Source: JABDIP01 sp965250245 (GTDB taxonomy: Bacteria; Pseudomonadota; Alphaproteobacteria; DSM-16000; Inquilinaceae). From it: DNA of 64,000 nucleotides. Below are positions 16,815 through 25,429 of the stretch, piece by piece. The stretch spans positions 2,232,001-2,296,000 of the forward strand of contig OZ252296.1 of NCBI GenBank assembly GCA_965250245.1, read 5' to 3'. The notes beneath the pieces were generated by a model. It searched no databases. It saw nothing but the letters and a program-made list of their open reading frames with translations, and was not told the origin of the DNA. Each line of letters begins with the position of its first letter. Position 1 is the stretch's first letter. Position numbers and translations under genes: made by a program.

Positions 16815-18383
16815 TCACGGAAGATCGACGCGGCCGGCCAGCACCCAGTCGCGCCGGGGGCCGATAGGAAAGCTGCGGATCACCCGATAGGCGACGCCGT
16901 GCACCACGAAGCGCTCCGGCGTGCCGCCGGTGCTTTCGATGATGTCCGCCATGATGTCGTCGTCCTCGAGGATGTAGTCCGGCGCCCGGTCGGCCCAGAG
17001 CGGCGCGAGGTCGTCATCGGCGGCGTCGAAGCCGGTGCCGCGGGCAGCGACGGCGGCCGCCACGTCGCGTTCGGTGAGGCCGAAGACATAGTCGAAGACA
17101 TCGCGTTCGGAATGGTAGGCCAGCGCGCCGATGCGGCGGGTCGCGATGGTTGCGTCCGGCGGCACCGTGTCGCGGATCCACCGCGCCGGCCCGACCAGCG
17201 GATGGCCGGCCAGCACATAGCCCGGATAGGCCTCCATGCGCGCCATCCCGGTCAGCATGCCGTAGAGCTGGGTCGCGATCAGCGCCGACGCGGCCAGGGC
17301 CAGGACGCGCCCGCGCCAGGCGCCGAGGCCGACCTTGTCGACCGCCTCGGCCAGGCCGCACCAGAACAGCACCAGCGCCGCCGGCAGATAGGGGGCGAAG
17401 TAGCGGGCCAGCTCCGACCAGTCTTCGCGGGAATAGATGCCGAAGGCGATGCCGGTCGCGGTGATCGCCACCAGCATGGCGGCCAGGGCCGGGTTGGCGC
17501 GACGGATCCGCAGATAGCCGAACAGCAGGAAGGGCAGGGCGGCGGCGCCGGAAATGGGGAAGGCGATGTTGATGTTGCGCCCGGTCAGGTATTGGACCGC
17601 GCCGTCGATCTTCAGGAACAGGCTGCCGCTCTTGGCGTGGAAGGTGTTCGGCACGACGTCGCCGAAATAGCCGTAGCGCAGGCCGGTGACCGCCAGCATC
17701 AGCCCGGCGAGGAGCCCGAGTCCGGCCACCAGCCGGCGCCGGTCGGCGAAGCCGTCCACGAGGCCGAGCGCGACGTAAAGCGGCAGGACCAGGATCGCCT
17801 CCGGGTGGGTGAGGCAGGCGGCCACGCCGAGCGCCGGCAGGGCCCATGCCGACGGCGATCTCTGCGCGACGACCGCCATGACCAGCAGCAGCACCGCGAG
17901 CAATGCCGTCTCCATGCCGGCGAAAGCGAAGTAGAGGAAGTCGAAGCTGGTGGCGAGCAGCAGCACGGGCACCAGCCAGATGGTGCCGTTGCCGTGGGTT
18001 TCCGCCGGGGAGCGCGTGACGGAGCCGCCGATCACCGCGATAAGCCGCAGCGCCGCCAGGGTGAGGGCGAGCCCAACCGCCTTGGCGGCGGCCGGTGCAC
18101 CGACCACCAGCGCCACCGGTGCCAGCACGATCTGCCAGCCGATATTGGTGACGCCCTCGACCGGCGCCTGGCCGGGAAAGAAGACGAAGCCGTGGCCGTC
18201 CAGCAGCGATCGCAGGTACTGGAAGCCGATATAGGCGTCGTCCATGTAGAAGTCGCGGATCAGCCAGGCGAAGCCGAGCACGAACAGCACAGCGGTCCCC
18301 GCGAGGTAGGCCGCCGGGCGCGAGACGGCGATGGCCTGCCTTGCCGCCGTCCCGCTCTCCGCCATCGACGGCTGCTCGGACAC
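16815..18383 (-). CDS. GT-C fold membrane glycosyltransferase-like protein
   Basis: About 522 residues from GTG 18383; ATG 18365 is an alternative start. There are roughly ten hydrophobic helices and an early acidic motif, DFYMDDAYIGFQYLRS, followed by HGFVFFPGQAPVEGVTN, the arrangement typical of polyprenol-phosphate-sugar dependent GT-C transferases (ArnT, AftB-like). The C-terminal 130 residues are a soluble periplasmic domain (TIATRRIGALAYHSERDVFD). It would move a sugar from a lipid carrier to an acceptor on the periplasmic face. It is the last gene of a four-gene operon with a GT2 transferase, methyltransferase and flippase-like protein. Acceptor and sugar are unknown. Confidence 0.78.
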   Translation of the reverse strand: MSEQPSMAESGTAARQAIAVSRPAAYLAGTAVLFVLGFAWLIRDFYMDDAYIGFQYLRSLLDGHGFVFFPGQAPVEGVTNIGWQIVLAPVALVVGAPAAAKAVGLALTLAALRLIAVIGGSVTRSPAETHGNGTIWLVPVLLLATSFDFLYFAFAGMETALLAVLLLVMAVVAQRSPSAWALPALGVAACLTHPEAILVLPLYVALGLVDGFADRRRLVAGLGLLAGLMLAVTGLRYGYFGDVVPNTFHAKSGSLFLKIDGAVQYLTGRNINIAFPISGAAALPFLLFGYLRIRRANPALAAMLVAITATGIAFGIYSREDWSELARYFAPYLPAALVLFWCGLAEAVDKVGLGAWRGRVLALAASALIATQLYGMLTGMARMEAYPGYVLAGHPLVGPARWIRDTVPPDATIATRRIGALAYHSERDVFDYVFGLTERDVAAAVAARGTGFDAADDDLAPLWADRAPDYILEDDDIMADIIESTGGTPERFVVHGVAYRVIRSFPIGPRRDWVLAGRVDLP

Positions 18384-18390
18384 CACGGGC

Positions 18391-19350
18391 TCAGCCGCCC
18401 GGGTCGGGCTGCGGCGATGCCCGGGCCGGCATGGTGCCGCCGGCAAGCGCCAGGCCGCCCAGGAAGAACAGCATGTCGCCGATCAGGGTCGTGCCGCGGA
18501 AGGCGATCGCGATCAGGGCGGCGTTCTCCAGCCCCAGCCCGTCGGAGAGCCCGGCGATCAGCAGCGCCTCGCGCACCCCGATGCCGGCCGCCGCGCCCGG
18601 TGTAATGAAGCCGAGGATCCAGGCGCCGGCGGCGATCGACACGACAGCCGGCAGCATGGCCGGCCCGGCCTCGCCGAGCCCGAAGGCCTGCAGCCAGAGG
18701 ATGGCGCCGGCGGCGGAGAAGAACACGATGTAGAGCAGGTAGGGAATGGCGATGCCGGTGGCGAGCGTCGCCAGGCCCTCCGCCGGCATGCGCTGGCCGG
18801 TCAGCCGGCTGATCTGCGGCAGCAGGGTGCCCATGGCGAAGGGCGCGATCAGGGCCAGCGCCAGGGCGGCGGCCAGCAGCGGGAAGAGGCGGGGGGTGCC
18901 GAAAGACCCCCAGGTCGCCAATCCGATCAGCGACAGCACCGCGGCAGCGGAGACGAGGGTCACGCTCTCGAACCAGGCGGCGCACACCATCGGCGTGTGG
19001 CCGAGCCCGAGACCGCGGCCGGCCAGGTGGCGGCCGACCAGGTGGAAGACGTTGCCCGGCAGGTATTTGGCGATCTGGGTGCGGGCGTAGATGGCGATCC
19101 CGGCCCGGGTCGCCGGCGGTGCCTGGCCGCACCAGCGCAGCAGGCGGATCCAGGCTGCCGCCAGCAGGAGTCCGGCGCCGGCGTAGAGCAGGCTGCCGCC
19201 GGCCACCGTGGCGAACAGGGTCACGCCGTGCTCGGCGATGGCCGCGCCGATGCCGCTGTCGACGATCCGCGAGACGACGAAGACGCAGGCGGCCAGGACG
19301 ATGCCGTAGCCGGCGATCCGGCTCAGCCTAGCGAGGGTCTGCCGGGACAT
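18391..19350 (-). CDS. LPG synthase-like / UPF0104 multi-pass membrane protein (possible lipid flippase)
   Basis: 319 residues with about eight hydrophobic helices. Family marks are AIYARTQIAKYLPGNVFHLV and ITPGAAAGIGVREALL, which occur in the membrane domain shared by lysylphosphatidylglycerol synthases and AglD-type proteins found beside glycosyltransferases. No catalytic aminoacyl-transferase domain is attached, so a role in translocating or handling a polyprenyl-linked sugar is more likely than lipid modification, though this is inferred from context. It overlaps the methyltransferase gene by 23 bases and runs directly into the GT-C gene. Confidence 0.75.
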   Translation of the reverse strand: MSRQTLARLSRIAGYGIVLAACVFVVSRIVDSGIGAAIAEHGVTLFATVAGGSLLYAGAGLLLAAAWIRLLRWCGQAPPATRAGIAIYARTQIAKYLPGNVFHLVGRHLAGRGLGLGHTPMVCAAWFESVTLVSAAAVLSLIGLATWGSFGTPRLFPLLAAALALALIAPFAMGTLLPQISRLTGQRMPAEGLATLATGIAIPYLLYIVFFSAAGAILWLQAFGLGEAGPAMLPAVVSIAAGAWILGFITPGAAAGIGVREALLIAGLSDGLGLENAALIAIAFRGTTLIGDMLFFLGGLALAGGTMPARASPQPDPGG

Positions 19351-19987
19351 CGTCTTGGCGTCTCGCGCGGCACAGGGCCATGGTCCAGGGCAGCGGCGCG
19401 CGCACCGTCACCACCTCCACATGGCGGTCTAGCAGGCCGAGGAAGGCGCGCTGCGACCAGTGCTGCACATGGCCGGGCGTGTTGCCGAGATCGCCCAGAT
19501 AGCGCCCCCGGGCCATGTTCAGGACGCGCCAGATCGGCTCGCGGGGCACGCTGACCAGCAGGTGCGGTCGGGCCAGTCGGGCGAGGATCGACAGGGCCCG
19601 GTCCGGGTCCTCCAGATGCTCCAGCACCTCGCAGCAGACCACCAGCTCCGTGGCGTCGGCCTCCGGGGCCAGGTCGTAGACGCTGCCAACCTCGAAGCGG
19701 GCGCCATGGGCCTGGTTGTCGGGATGGGCGCGGGCCTGGGCGATCACCGACGGGGAGATGTCGATGCCCCGGACCGCGCGGCCGTCGCTGGCCAGGATGG
19801 CGCTCAGATGGCCTTCGCCGCAGCCGACCTCCAGCACGTTGCGGGCCTCGGTGGCGCGGCTCAACTCGCGGAACGAGTCGAGGAAGCCGTTGACCAGCCA
19901 GCGGGCGATCGGGTTCTTGGTCTGGTACTTGGGATAATGGTTGCCGACCGGGATGGACGGCTCGACCTGGGCTTCGTCCATGCTCAT
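19328..19987 (-). CDS. class I SAM-dependent methyltransferase
   Basis: 219 residues with the Rossmann SAM-binding motif I VLEVGCGEGHLSAIL, acidic motif II at VRGIDISPSVIA, and the downstream VVCCEVLEHLEDPDRALS. The N-terminal HYPKYQTKNPIARWLVNGFL is typical of methyltransferases encoded beside GT2 glycosyltransferases. Its start overlaps the stop of the upstream GT2 gene (ATGA arrangement), and it overlaps the next gene by 23 bases, so expression is coupled. The substrate is unknown; a sugar, lipid or polyprenyl intermediate made by its neighbours is plausible. Confidence 0.86.
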   Translation of the reverse strand: MSMDEAQVEPSIPVGNHYPKYQTKNPIARWLVNGFLDSFRELSRATEARNVLEVGCGEGHLSAILASDGRAVRGIDISPSVIAQARAHPDNQAHGARFEVGSVYDLAPEADATELVVCCEVLEHLEDPDRALSILARLARPHLLVSVPREPIWRVLNMARGRYLGDLGNTPGHVQHWSQRAFLGLLDRHVEVVTVRAPLPWTMALCRARRQDDVPADPR

Positions 19988-21036
19988 GAGCCGGCGCCGC
20001 CCTCGCGCCGCTTGCCGTCGGTGGCGGCGATGCGGTCGGCCAGCCGGCGCTGGTCGACGACGACCTGCGGCTCCGCCGGCGGGCGCTGCTCGTAGACCAC
20101 TTCCTGGAGCTGCTTGACCTTCCAGTCGATCTGCTCCAGCAGCTTGCGGTTGGTGGAGATCAAATCGGCGATGACGCCGATCAGGAAGACGAAGACGCCG
20201 GTACCGAGCAGGGTTCCGGCCAGGATCACCGACTGGACGTGGCCGGCGCCCTGGCCCATCAGGCGGAAGTAGAGATAGCGCGTGCCCAGGATCATCCCGG
20301 CCAGGAAGATCGCCATCGCCAGCGGCAGGAACAGCCGCAGCGGCCGGTAGGTCACGAAGATCCGGCAGATGGTGCTGACCGAACGCGCCACGTAGCGCGG
20401 GATGCTCTTGATCAGCCGCGACGGGCGCAGATCGCCATTGGTACGGATCGGCACCGAGGTGATGCGCATGCCCTTCTGGCCGGCCTGGATGATCGTCTCG
20501 ATCGTATAGGTGTAGTCGCCGAACACGTGCAGCCGCATGGCCGCCTCGCGGCTCATGGCGCGGAAGCCGCTGGGCGCGTCCTGCACGTCGGTGTTGCTGG
20601 CGATGCGCACCACGGCACTGCCGAGCCGCTGCAGCAGTTTTTTCATCGGCGAGAAATGGGCGATCTCGGTGATCGGCCGGGCGCCGACGACGATGTCGGC
20701 CTCGCCGTCCAGCACCGGCGCGATCAGGGCCGGGATGTCGGCGGCGCAGTACTGGTTGTCGGCATCGGTGTTGACGATGACGTCGGCGCCGGCGGCGACG
20801 CAGGCCGCGAGCCCGGCCTCGAAGCCCCGCGCCAGGCCCTGATGCCCGTTCAGCCGCACGATATGGTCGACGCCGTTCTGCAGCGCCACGTCAACGGTGG
20901 CGTCGGTGCAGCCATCGTCGATGATCAGCCATTCGACGGTGTCGACGCCGGGCACGTCCCGGGGCAATTCCGCCAGGGCGATGCCGAGCGTCTCCGCCTC
21001 GTTGAAGCAGGGGATCTGGATGATCAGCTTGGTCAC
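19984..21036 (-). CDS. GT2 family glycosyltransferase with C-terminal membrane helices
   Basis: 350 residues from a GTG start at 21036. The GT-A fold is clear: IQIPCFNEAETLGIALAEL, LIIDDGCTDATVD and the metal-binding NTDADNQY (DxD type). It resembles dolichol- or undecaprenol-phosphate mannose/glucose synthases of the DPM1/GtrB group, including two C-terminal membrane helices (about 240-260 and 275-300) and a polar helical tail. It would make a polyprenyl-phosphate sugar at the cytoplasmic face, which the downstream flippase-like and GT-C proteins could then use. It is the first gene of the four-gene operon and faces the divergent STT3-like gene across 134 bases. Confidence 0.88.
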   Translation of the reverse strand: MTKLIIQIPCFNEAETLGIALAELPRDVPGVDTVEWLIIDDGCTDATVDVALQNGVDHIVRLNGHQGLARGFEAGLAACVAAGADVIVNTDADNQYCAADIPALIAPVLDGEADIVVGARPITEIAHFSPMKKLLQRLGSAVVRIASNTDVQDAPSGFRAMSREAAMRLHVFGDYTYTIETIIQAGQKGMRITSVPIRTNGDLRPSRLIKSIPRYVARSVSTICRIFVTYRPLRLFLPLAMAIFLAGMILGTRYLYFRLMGQGAGHVQSVILAGTLLGTGVFVFLIGVIADLISTNRKLLEQIDWKVKQLQEVVYEQRPPAEPQVVVDQRRLADRIAATDGKRREGGAGS

Positions 21037-21170
21037 GGGCGCCCGGTTCTCTCGATGCCGTAAAGTCCGCAGTTTTCAAGTGCTTCGCTAAGAAACCTTT
21101 AAGTCTATTGCCGGAGGCTGCGGGTGCCCCTCGCCTTGCGGATCGGGCATATCACGGGCATCGCGGACCG

Positions 21171-23078
21171 ATGACGACACTGACCGAATCCGAAGGCGGC
21201 CGGCCGCCCCTTGCCGCACAAAGCGGAACCAACTGGGAGCCGGTAAAGGCCTTCGCCGTCTTCCTGGTGATCCAGATCGCGCTGGTGTTCGGCGACGTGG
21301 CGCCCTTCTTCGACGGCAGCCTGGCCGACCCCGATGCCTATATGCGGCTCAACCGCGTTCAGCATCTGTGGGACAGCGGCGCCTGGTTCGATCCGGTCTA
21401 CCCGCGCATCGGCGCGCCGGAAGGCCATGTGCAGCACTGGACCCGGCCGATGGACGTGCTGCTGCTGGCCGGCGCCGCCGTCGCGGCCCCCTTCGTCGGC
21501 TTCGAGACCGGCTTGCACTGGTGGGGCGTGGTGATCGGCCCGGTCATGCTGCTGCCGGCGCTGATCGCCCTGGTCTGGGCGGCGCAGCCGCTGGCGCGGC
21601 GGGAATGGCTGTGGCTGGTGGGGGTGCTGTTCGTCACCCAGCCGGCGATCCTGGTGACCTTCCTGGTCGGGCGGCCGGACCACAACTGCCTGCTGATCCT
21701 ACTGTTCATCCTGTATCTCGGGTTGACCATCCGGCTGTTGATGGAGCCGGACCGGCTGCGCAACGCCCTGTTGGCGGGCGCGGTCGCCGGCCTCGCCCTG
21801 TGGGTCAGCGTGGAGACGTTGCTGTTCGTCGTGGCCGGAATCGCCGCCCCGGGAGTCGCCTGGGTGATGGGTTTCCGGCATGTGCCGCGGGCCATGGCCG
21901 CCCATGCCGGGGCGCTGGTCGGCGCGCTGGTTCTGGCGCTGGTGATCGAGCGGGGCTTCGGGCGCTTCGCCGATCTGGAGTTCGACCAGACCTCGATCGC
22001 CCATCTCGGCCTGTTCGCCGCCAATCTCGTTTTCTGGGCGGCGTTGCATCTGGCACAGCGCCACATCGCCCGCCTTTCGGACTGGCCGCTGCGGGTCATC
22101 ACCGCAGGCGTGCTCAGTGCTGCGGTGCTGGCACTCATCTGGGTGGTGCTGCCCGGCTTCTTCGAGAGCCCGCTGTCGCGGGTCGATCCGCTCTATCGCA
22201 GTGTGCGGCTGGTCAACATCGAGGAGATCCAGCCAATCCTGCGCTGGTCGGAGCTGGTCGGCGGCGAGGCGCTGACGGCGATCGGCAGCCTGTTCCTGTG
22301 GCTCGGCGCGGCGGTGCTGGCGATCCCCTTCCTGATCTGGATGGTGGTGACCAGCCCGCCCGCGCAGCGGCCCGGCTGGATCGTGCTGGCAGTGATCGCG
22401 CTGATCTTCTTCCCGCTGTCCTGCCTGCAGGTGCGCTGGGTCGCCTATGCCGAAGCGGCGGTGGTGATCCCCTATGCCTGTGCGGTCGGCATGGCGCTCG
22501 ACCGCATCAGCCGGATGCGGGTGCGGGAATGGATGCTGGCCTTCCCGCGCGCCCTGCTGGTGTCGCTGGCCTGCGTGTGGACATTCGGCCCCGCCGCGAT
22601 CGCCGGCGCCGTGGCGCAGGCGGAGGAGGGCGGCGGCGAGGCCGTGGCGGCAGCCGGCGGCGGCTATTGCCCGGTCGGCGCGATGGCCCGGTACCTTGGC
22701 CAGCCGGACGGTCTCGGGGCCGAGCCCCGGCGGCTGATGGCGTTCGTGGATTTCGGTCCGGAGCTGCTCTATCGCACGCCGCATTCGGTCTATTCGATCC
22801 CCAACCACCGGTTCCAGCCCGGCTTCACCGAGACGTACCAGGTGATGACAGCGCAAGGTGCCGCCCCGGCCGAGCGGCTGATCCGGGAGAGCGGGGTGCA
22901 GTTGCTGCTGGTCTGCCCGGACTGGCCCCTGGAGGCGCAGTTCTACGGCGGCGCGGCCGGCAATCCGGGCGGCTTCTACACCGTGCTGGCCGGTGGGCCC
23001 GTGCCCGGGTTCCTGCGCGAGGTCGCTCTGCCCGCGACCCTTTCCCGCCATTTCCGGCTGTTCGCCGTAACGCCGTGA
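21171..23078 (+). CDS. STT3-like GT-C multi-pass membrane protein
   Basis: About 635 residues from ATG 21171 (MTTLTESEGG); the frame is open 63 bases further up. The early motif SLADPDAYMRLNRVQHLWDS and the PEGHVQHWTRPMDVLL loop are those of a GT-C-type protein family common in alphaproteobacteria, distantly like oligosaccharyltransferase STT3/PglB, in which the first acidic motif binds the metal. About ten helices follow, then a soluble C-terminal domain (from about residue 480, with YCPVGAMARYLGQPDGLG and LLVCPDWPLEAQFYG). Its function is not established. Its divergence from the glycan operon suggests a joint role in envelope glycan assembly. Confidence 0.75.
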   Translation: MTTLTESEGGRPPLAAQSGTNWEPVKAFAVFLVIQIALVFGDVAPFFDGSLADPDAYMRLNRVQHLWDSGAWFDPVYPRIGAPEGHVQHWTRPMDVLLLAGAAVAAPFVGFETGLHWWGVVIGPVMLLPALIALVWAAQPLARREWLWLVGVLFVTQPAILVTFLVGRPDHNCLLILLFILYLGLTIRLLMEPDRLRNALLAGAVAGLALWVSVETLLFVVAGIAAPGVAWVMGFRHVPRAMAAHAGALVGALVLALVIERGFGRFADLEFDQTSIAHLGLFAANLVFWAALHLAQRHIARLSDWPLRVITAGVLSAAVLALIWVVLPGFFESPLSRVDPLYRSVRLVNIEEIQPILRWSELVGGEALTAIGSLFLWLGAAVLAIPFLIWMVVTSPPAQRPGWIVLAVIALIFFPLSCLQVRWVAYAEAAVVIPYACAVGMALDRISRMRVREWMLAFPRALLVSLACVWTFGPAAIAGAVAQAEEGGGEAVAAAGGGYCPVGAMARYLGQPDGLGAEPRRLMAFVDFGPELLYRTPHSVYSIPNHRFQPGFTETYQVMTAQGAAPAERLIRESGVQLLLVCPDWPLEAQFYGGAAGNPGGFYTVLAGGPVPGFLREVALPATLSRHFRLFAVTP

Positions 23079-23519
23079 CGGATCCGGTGTCGCCGTCGAG
23101 GCCAACCGGGGACCGGCGGAATTCGTCGCGAATCCGGCTCGAATCCAAGGCAAATTGGTTACCGGCGACCACCCTATTGCTTCGTCAAATCAACGATTTG
23201 AGGAATTGGTATGAGGTGTGGTGCAGGTCTATTCGGTCCAGTGCTTGTCGCGGAAAGCAATGGCTGGTTAACACGGCTGGCGAGATGAAACACGCAGCGT
23301 ACGTATTGAAGTAAAAATCAGTGGCCTTGACAATTAAAGTCAGGACAGGTGATAATCAAAGCCTGAGATGTTTAAATCTTTACAGAATTTGTTAACCAAG
23401 TGATCGACAATTCGGTAGAAATCGACAACAACAGTTACACGAACGATTAACGATTCATTCACGTTTCACGGACACACTGGCCGCGTAGGTTATGAACCGC
23501 TAGCCAGGAGTACATTGCA
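23079..23519. other. AT-rich leader region of the Tad pilus locus
   Basis: 441 bases between the STT3-like gene and the pilin gene. From about 23200 it becomes AT-rich, contrasting with its surroundings, and includes the promoter candidate at 23327-23356. No protein gene or RNA gene is recognisable. Short T/A tracts around 23380-23460 may be regulatory. Confidence 0.5.
23327..23356 (+). promoter_or_regulatory. sigma-70-like promoter for the flp pilin
   Basis: A perfect TTGACA at 23327-23332 is followed after 18 bases by GATAAT at 23351-23356. It lies about 160 bases ahead of the pilin start, implying a long 5' leader. The match is good by itself, but alphaproteobacterial promoters are variable. 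Confidence 0.5.
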
Positions 23520-23711
23520 ATGCTTACGAAGTTCCAGAGCTTTCTGGGCGACGAGTCCGGCGCCACGGCCATTGAGTATGGTCTGATCGCCGCCCTCGTG
23601 TCCGTTGCTGCTATTGCGGCCCTGACTCTCATGGGTAACGCGTTGAAGAACATCTTCAACGTCGTGAAGGACGCCCTGGAGAGCGCCGCGACCAGTGCGA
23701 AGAGCACCTAA
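23520..23711 (+). CDS. flp: Flp/type IVb major pilin precursor
   Basis: 63 residues, the classic Flp pilin: a short leader MLTKFQSFLGDESG, then ATAIEYGLIAALV with the invariant E19-Y20 pair, a single hydrophobic helix and a short variable tail rich in Ala/Ser. CpaA should cleave after G14. It polymerises into the Tad adhesion pilus. An AGGAG ribosome site lies about seven to twelve bases before the ATG. It is followed by a strong terminator and then by the assembly genes, a common way to make pilin in excess of the machinery. Confidence 0.95.
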   Translation: MLTKFQSFLGDESGATAIEYGLIAALVSVAAIAALTLMGNALKNIFNVVKDALESAATSAKST

Positions 23712-23772
23712 GGTCAGCAGCTAGAACTCGGTCCGGGCCCGTTCGCGGGTCCGGATCGCAGTCCTTACGAAG

Positions 23773-23807
23773 AGGGGCGGCGCGGCGCATGTCGCCCGCC
23801 CCTTTTT
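23773..23807 (+). terminator. intrinsic terminator/attenuator after the pilin gene
   Basis: Stem 23773-23780 with 23796-23803 (eight bases, GC-rich) followed by five T bases at 23803-23807, directly upstream of cpaA. It probably ends most pilin transcripts and lets a fraction read into the assembly operon. Confidence 0.75.
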
Positions 23808-23844
23808 GTTTTCGTCTTTTCAACCCGATCGAAGGCCCACAGCA

Positions 23845-24354
23845 ATGATAGCGCTGTCTACCGGTCACTTCGTGATCCTGTGCTTTGCCGGATTGCTGTG
23901 CTGGGCCCTCGTCAGCGACGCGCTGACCATGAAGATACCCAACCGGATCTCGATCGGGCTCGTTGCTCTCTATCCGGCCTGGATCATTGCCACCGGGTTT
24001 CCACTCGACCAGGTCCTGATGCCCGCCGCACTGGCCTGCGGCATGCTCGTCGCCGGATTCATCGCATTCGACCGCGGCTGGATCGGGGGCGGTGACGCCA
24101 AGATGCTGGCCGCCATTACCCTGTGGTCGGGCCCCGCGCTGCTGTTGCCGATGTTGCTGGTGACGACGCTGGCCGGAGGCGTGATGGCCACCGGTGCCAT
24201 CCTGTCCGAGGCCATGCGCCGCCGGGCGGTTTTGGCCCGCGGCGGCGAAGTTAACGGCCCGTTCTTAACTTCCGTGGTCAAATCGAAAATCCCCTATGGG
24301 GTCGCCATCGCAATAGGCGGTGGAGTTGTCGCAGTCGGCTTGTGGACCGGCTAG
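23845..24354 (+). CDS. cpaA: prepilin peptidase CpaA/TadV
   Basis: 169 residues from ATG 23845 (a GAAGG ribosome site lies ahead; the frame extends 39 bases up). It is a small GxGD-type aspartic protease of the inner membrane that removes the Flp leader peptide. The two catalytic aspartates are visible in LVSDALTMKIPNRIS and in GGGDAKMLAAI. There are about four to five hydrophobic helices. Unlike PilD it lacks the N-terminal methylation domain, as expected for the Tad type. Confidence 0.93.
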   Translation: MIALSTGHFVILCFAGLLCWALVSDALTMKIPNRISIGLVALYPAWIIATGFPLDQVLMPAALACGMLVAGFIAFDRGWIGGGDAKMLAAITLWSGPALLLPMLLVTTLAGGVMATGAILSEAMRRRAVLARGGEVNGPFLTSVVKSKIPYGVAIAIGGGVVAVGLWTG

Positions 24355-24373
24355 GCAGGACAGGAGGTCATAA

Positions 24374-25402
24374 ATGGCTGTGCGGGTCGTTGTGCTACTG
24401 GGTCTGGCGCTGGTTATCGGCGTCGGAACCGTCATTTTCGCCCAACGCTGGATCGCATCCCAGACTCCGGTCGCGCCGGAGCGCGAGGTCGTGCGCGAGG
24501 AGGTCGTTCCGGACCTCTTTGTGCTGGTGGCCCAGGGCAACCTGCAGCCGGGCCAGCTGATCGGTCCGGAATCGGTGCGCTGGCAGGGCTGGCCGACCGA
24601 GGACGTGCCGCCGGCCTATGTGGTTCAGGGCAAGCGCACAGATGGCGAGTTCTTCGGCGCCGTGGTGCGCTACCAGATCGCCGCCGGCGAGCCGATCACC
24701 GATTTCAAGGTCGCCAAGCCGGGGCAGCAGGGTTTCCTGGCCGCGGTGCTGGAGCCGGGCATGCGGGCGGTCAGCGTGCCGATCAGCGAGATCCGCGCCT
24801 CCGCGGGCTTCATCCTGCCGGGCGACCGGGTCGACGTGGTGCTGACCCACGACACCGGGCTCGGCACGGTCAGCGAGACCGTGTTCTTCGACATGAAGGT
24901 GCTGGCCATCGACCAGGCGCTGGCGCAGACGGAGGGCGCCGCCCGGATCGGCCGCACCGCGACCCTTCAGGTGACGCCGCGGGAAGTCGAGGCGTTCACG
25001 CTGATGCAGCAGATGGGGACGTTGTCGCTCAGCCTGCGCAGCCTGCAGCTGACCGACCAGGAACGTGATGGGAAGTCCGGGCAGAACGACCAGATGACGG
25101 GCGGCCCGGAACTGATGGCCGAGGCGGGGACCGCGGCATCGGAGAAGCCGGACGTCGCCGAGGAAGTCATCGAGAAGGTACCGACCGTCTATCCGGGCGA
25201 GGCCCCGGAGGTGGCGGATGCAGGGGAGGCCGAAAGCGTTGAGAACGCGGTCGGCCAGTCGTTGGGGTTCACCGAGGAGGCGGCCGCGGATGAGCATTCG
25301 GCCCGCCGCCAGGACCAGACCTTTACCTCCAAGCAGGACATTTCGGTTCTGCTGGGTGGCGGTGGTGGCAGCGGCTCCGTCGTTGTCATTCGCGGCAACT
25401 GA
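24374..25402 (+). CDS. cpaB: Flp pilus assembly protein CpaB/RcpC
   Basis: 342 residues with an N-terminal membrane anchor (VVVLLGLALVIGVGTVIFAQ). A SAF-type domain follows (about 55-120, LFVLVAQGNLQPGQLIGPE), then the RcpC domain with GMRAVSVPISEIRASAGFI and LPGDRVDVVLTH. The C-terminal 100 residues are acidic and low-complexity, ending with a glycine-rich GGGGGSGSVVVIRGN. CpaB is a periplasmic component that helps the secretin assemble. It is co-directional with cpaA and cpaC at short spacing. Confidence 0.9.
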   Translation: MAVRVVVLLGLALVIGVGTVIFAQRWIASQTPVAPEREVVREEVVPDLFVLVAQGNLQPGQLIGPESVRWQGWPTEDVPPAYVVQGKRTDGEFFGAVVRYQIAAGEPITDFKVAKPGQQGFLAAVLEPGMRAVSVPISEIRASAGFILPGDRVDVVLTHDTGLGTVSETVFFDMKVLAIDQALAQTEGAARIGRTATLQVTPREVEAFTLMQQMGTLSLSLRSLQLTDQERDGKSGQNDQMTGGPELMAEAGTAASEKPDVAEEVIEKVPTVYPGEAPEVADAGEAESVENAVGQSLGFTEEAAADEHSARRQDQTFTSKQDISVLLGGGGGSGSVVVIRGN

Positions 25403-25429
25403 CCCCGACGTCGAAGGATGAGAACCGAA

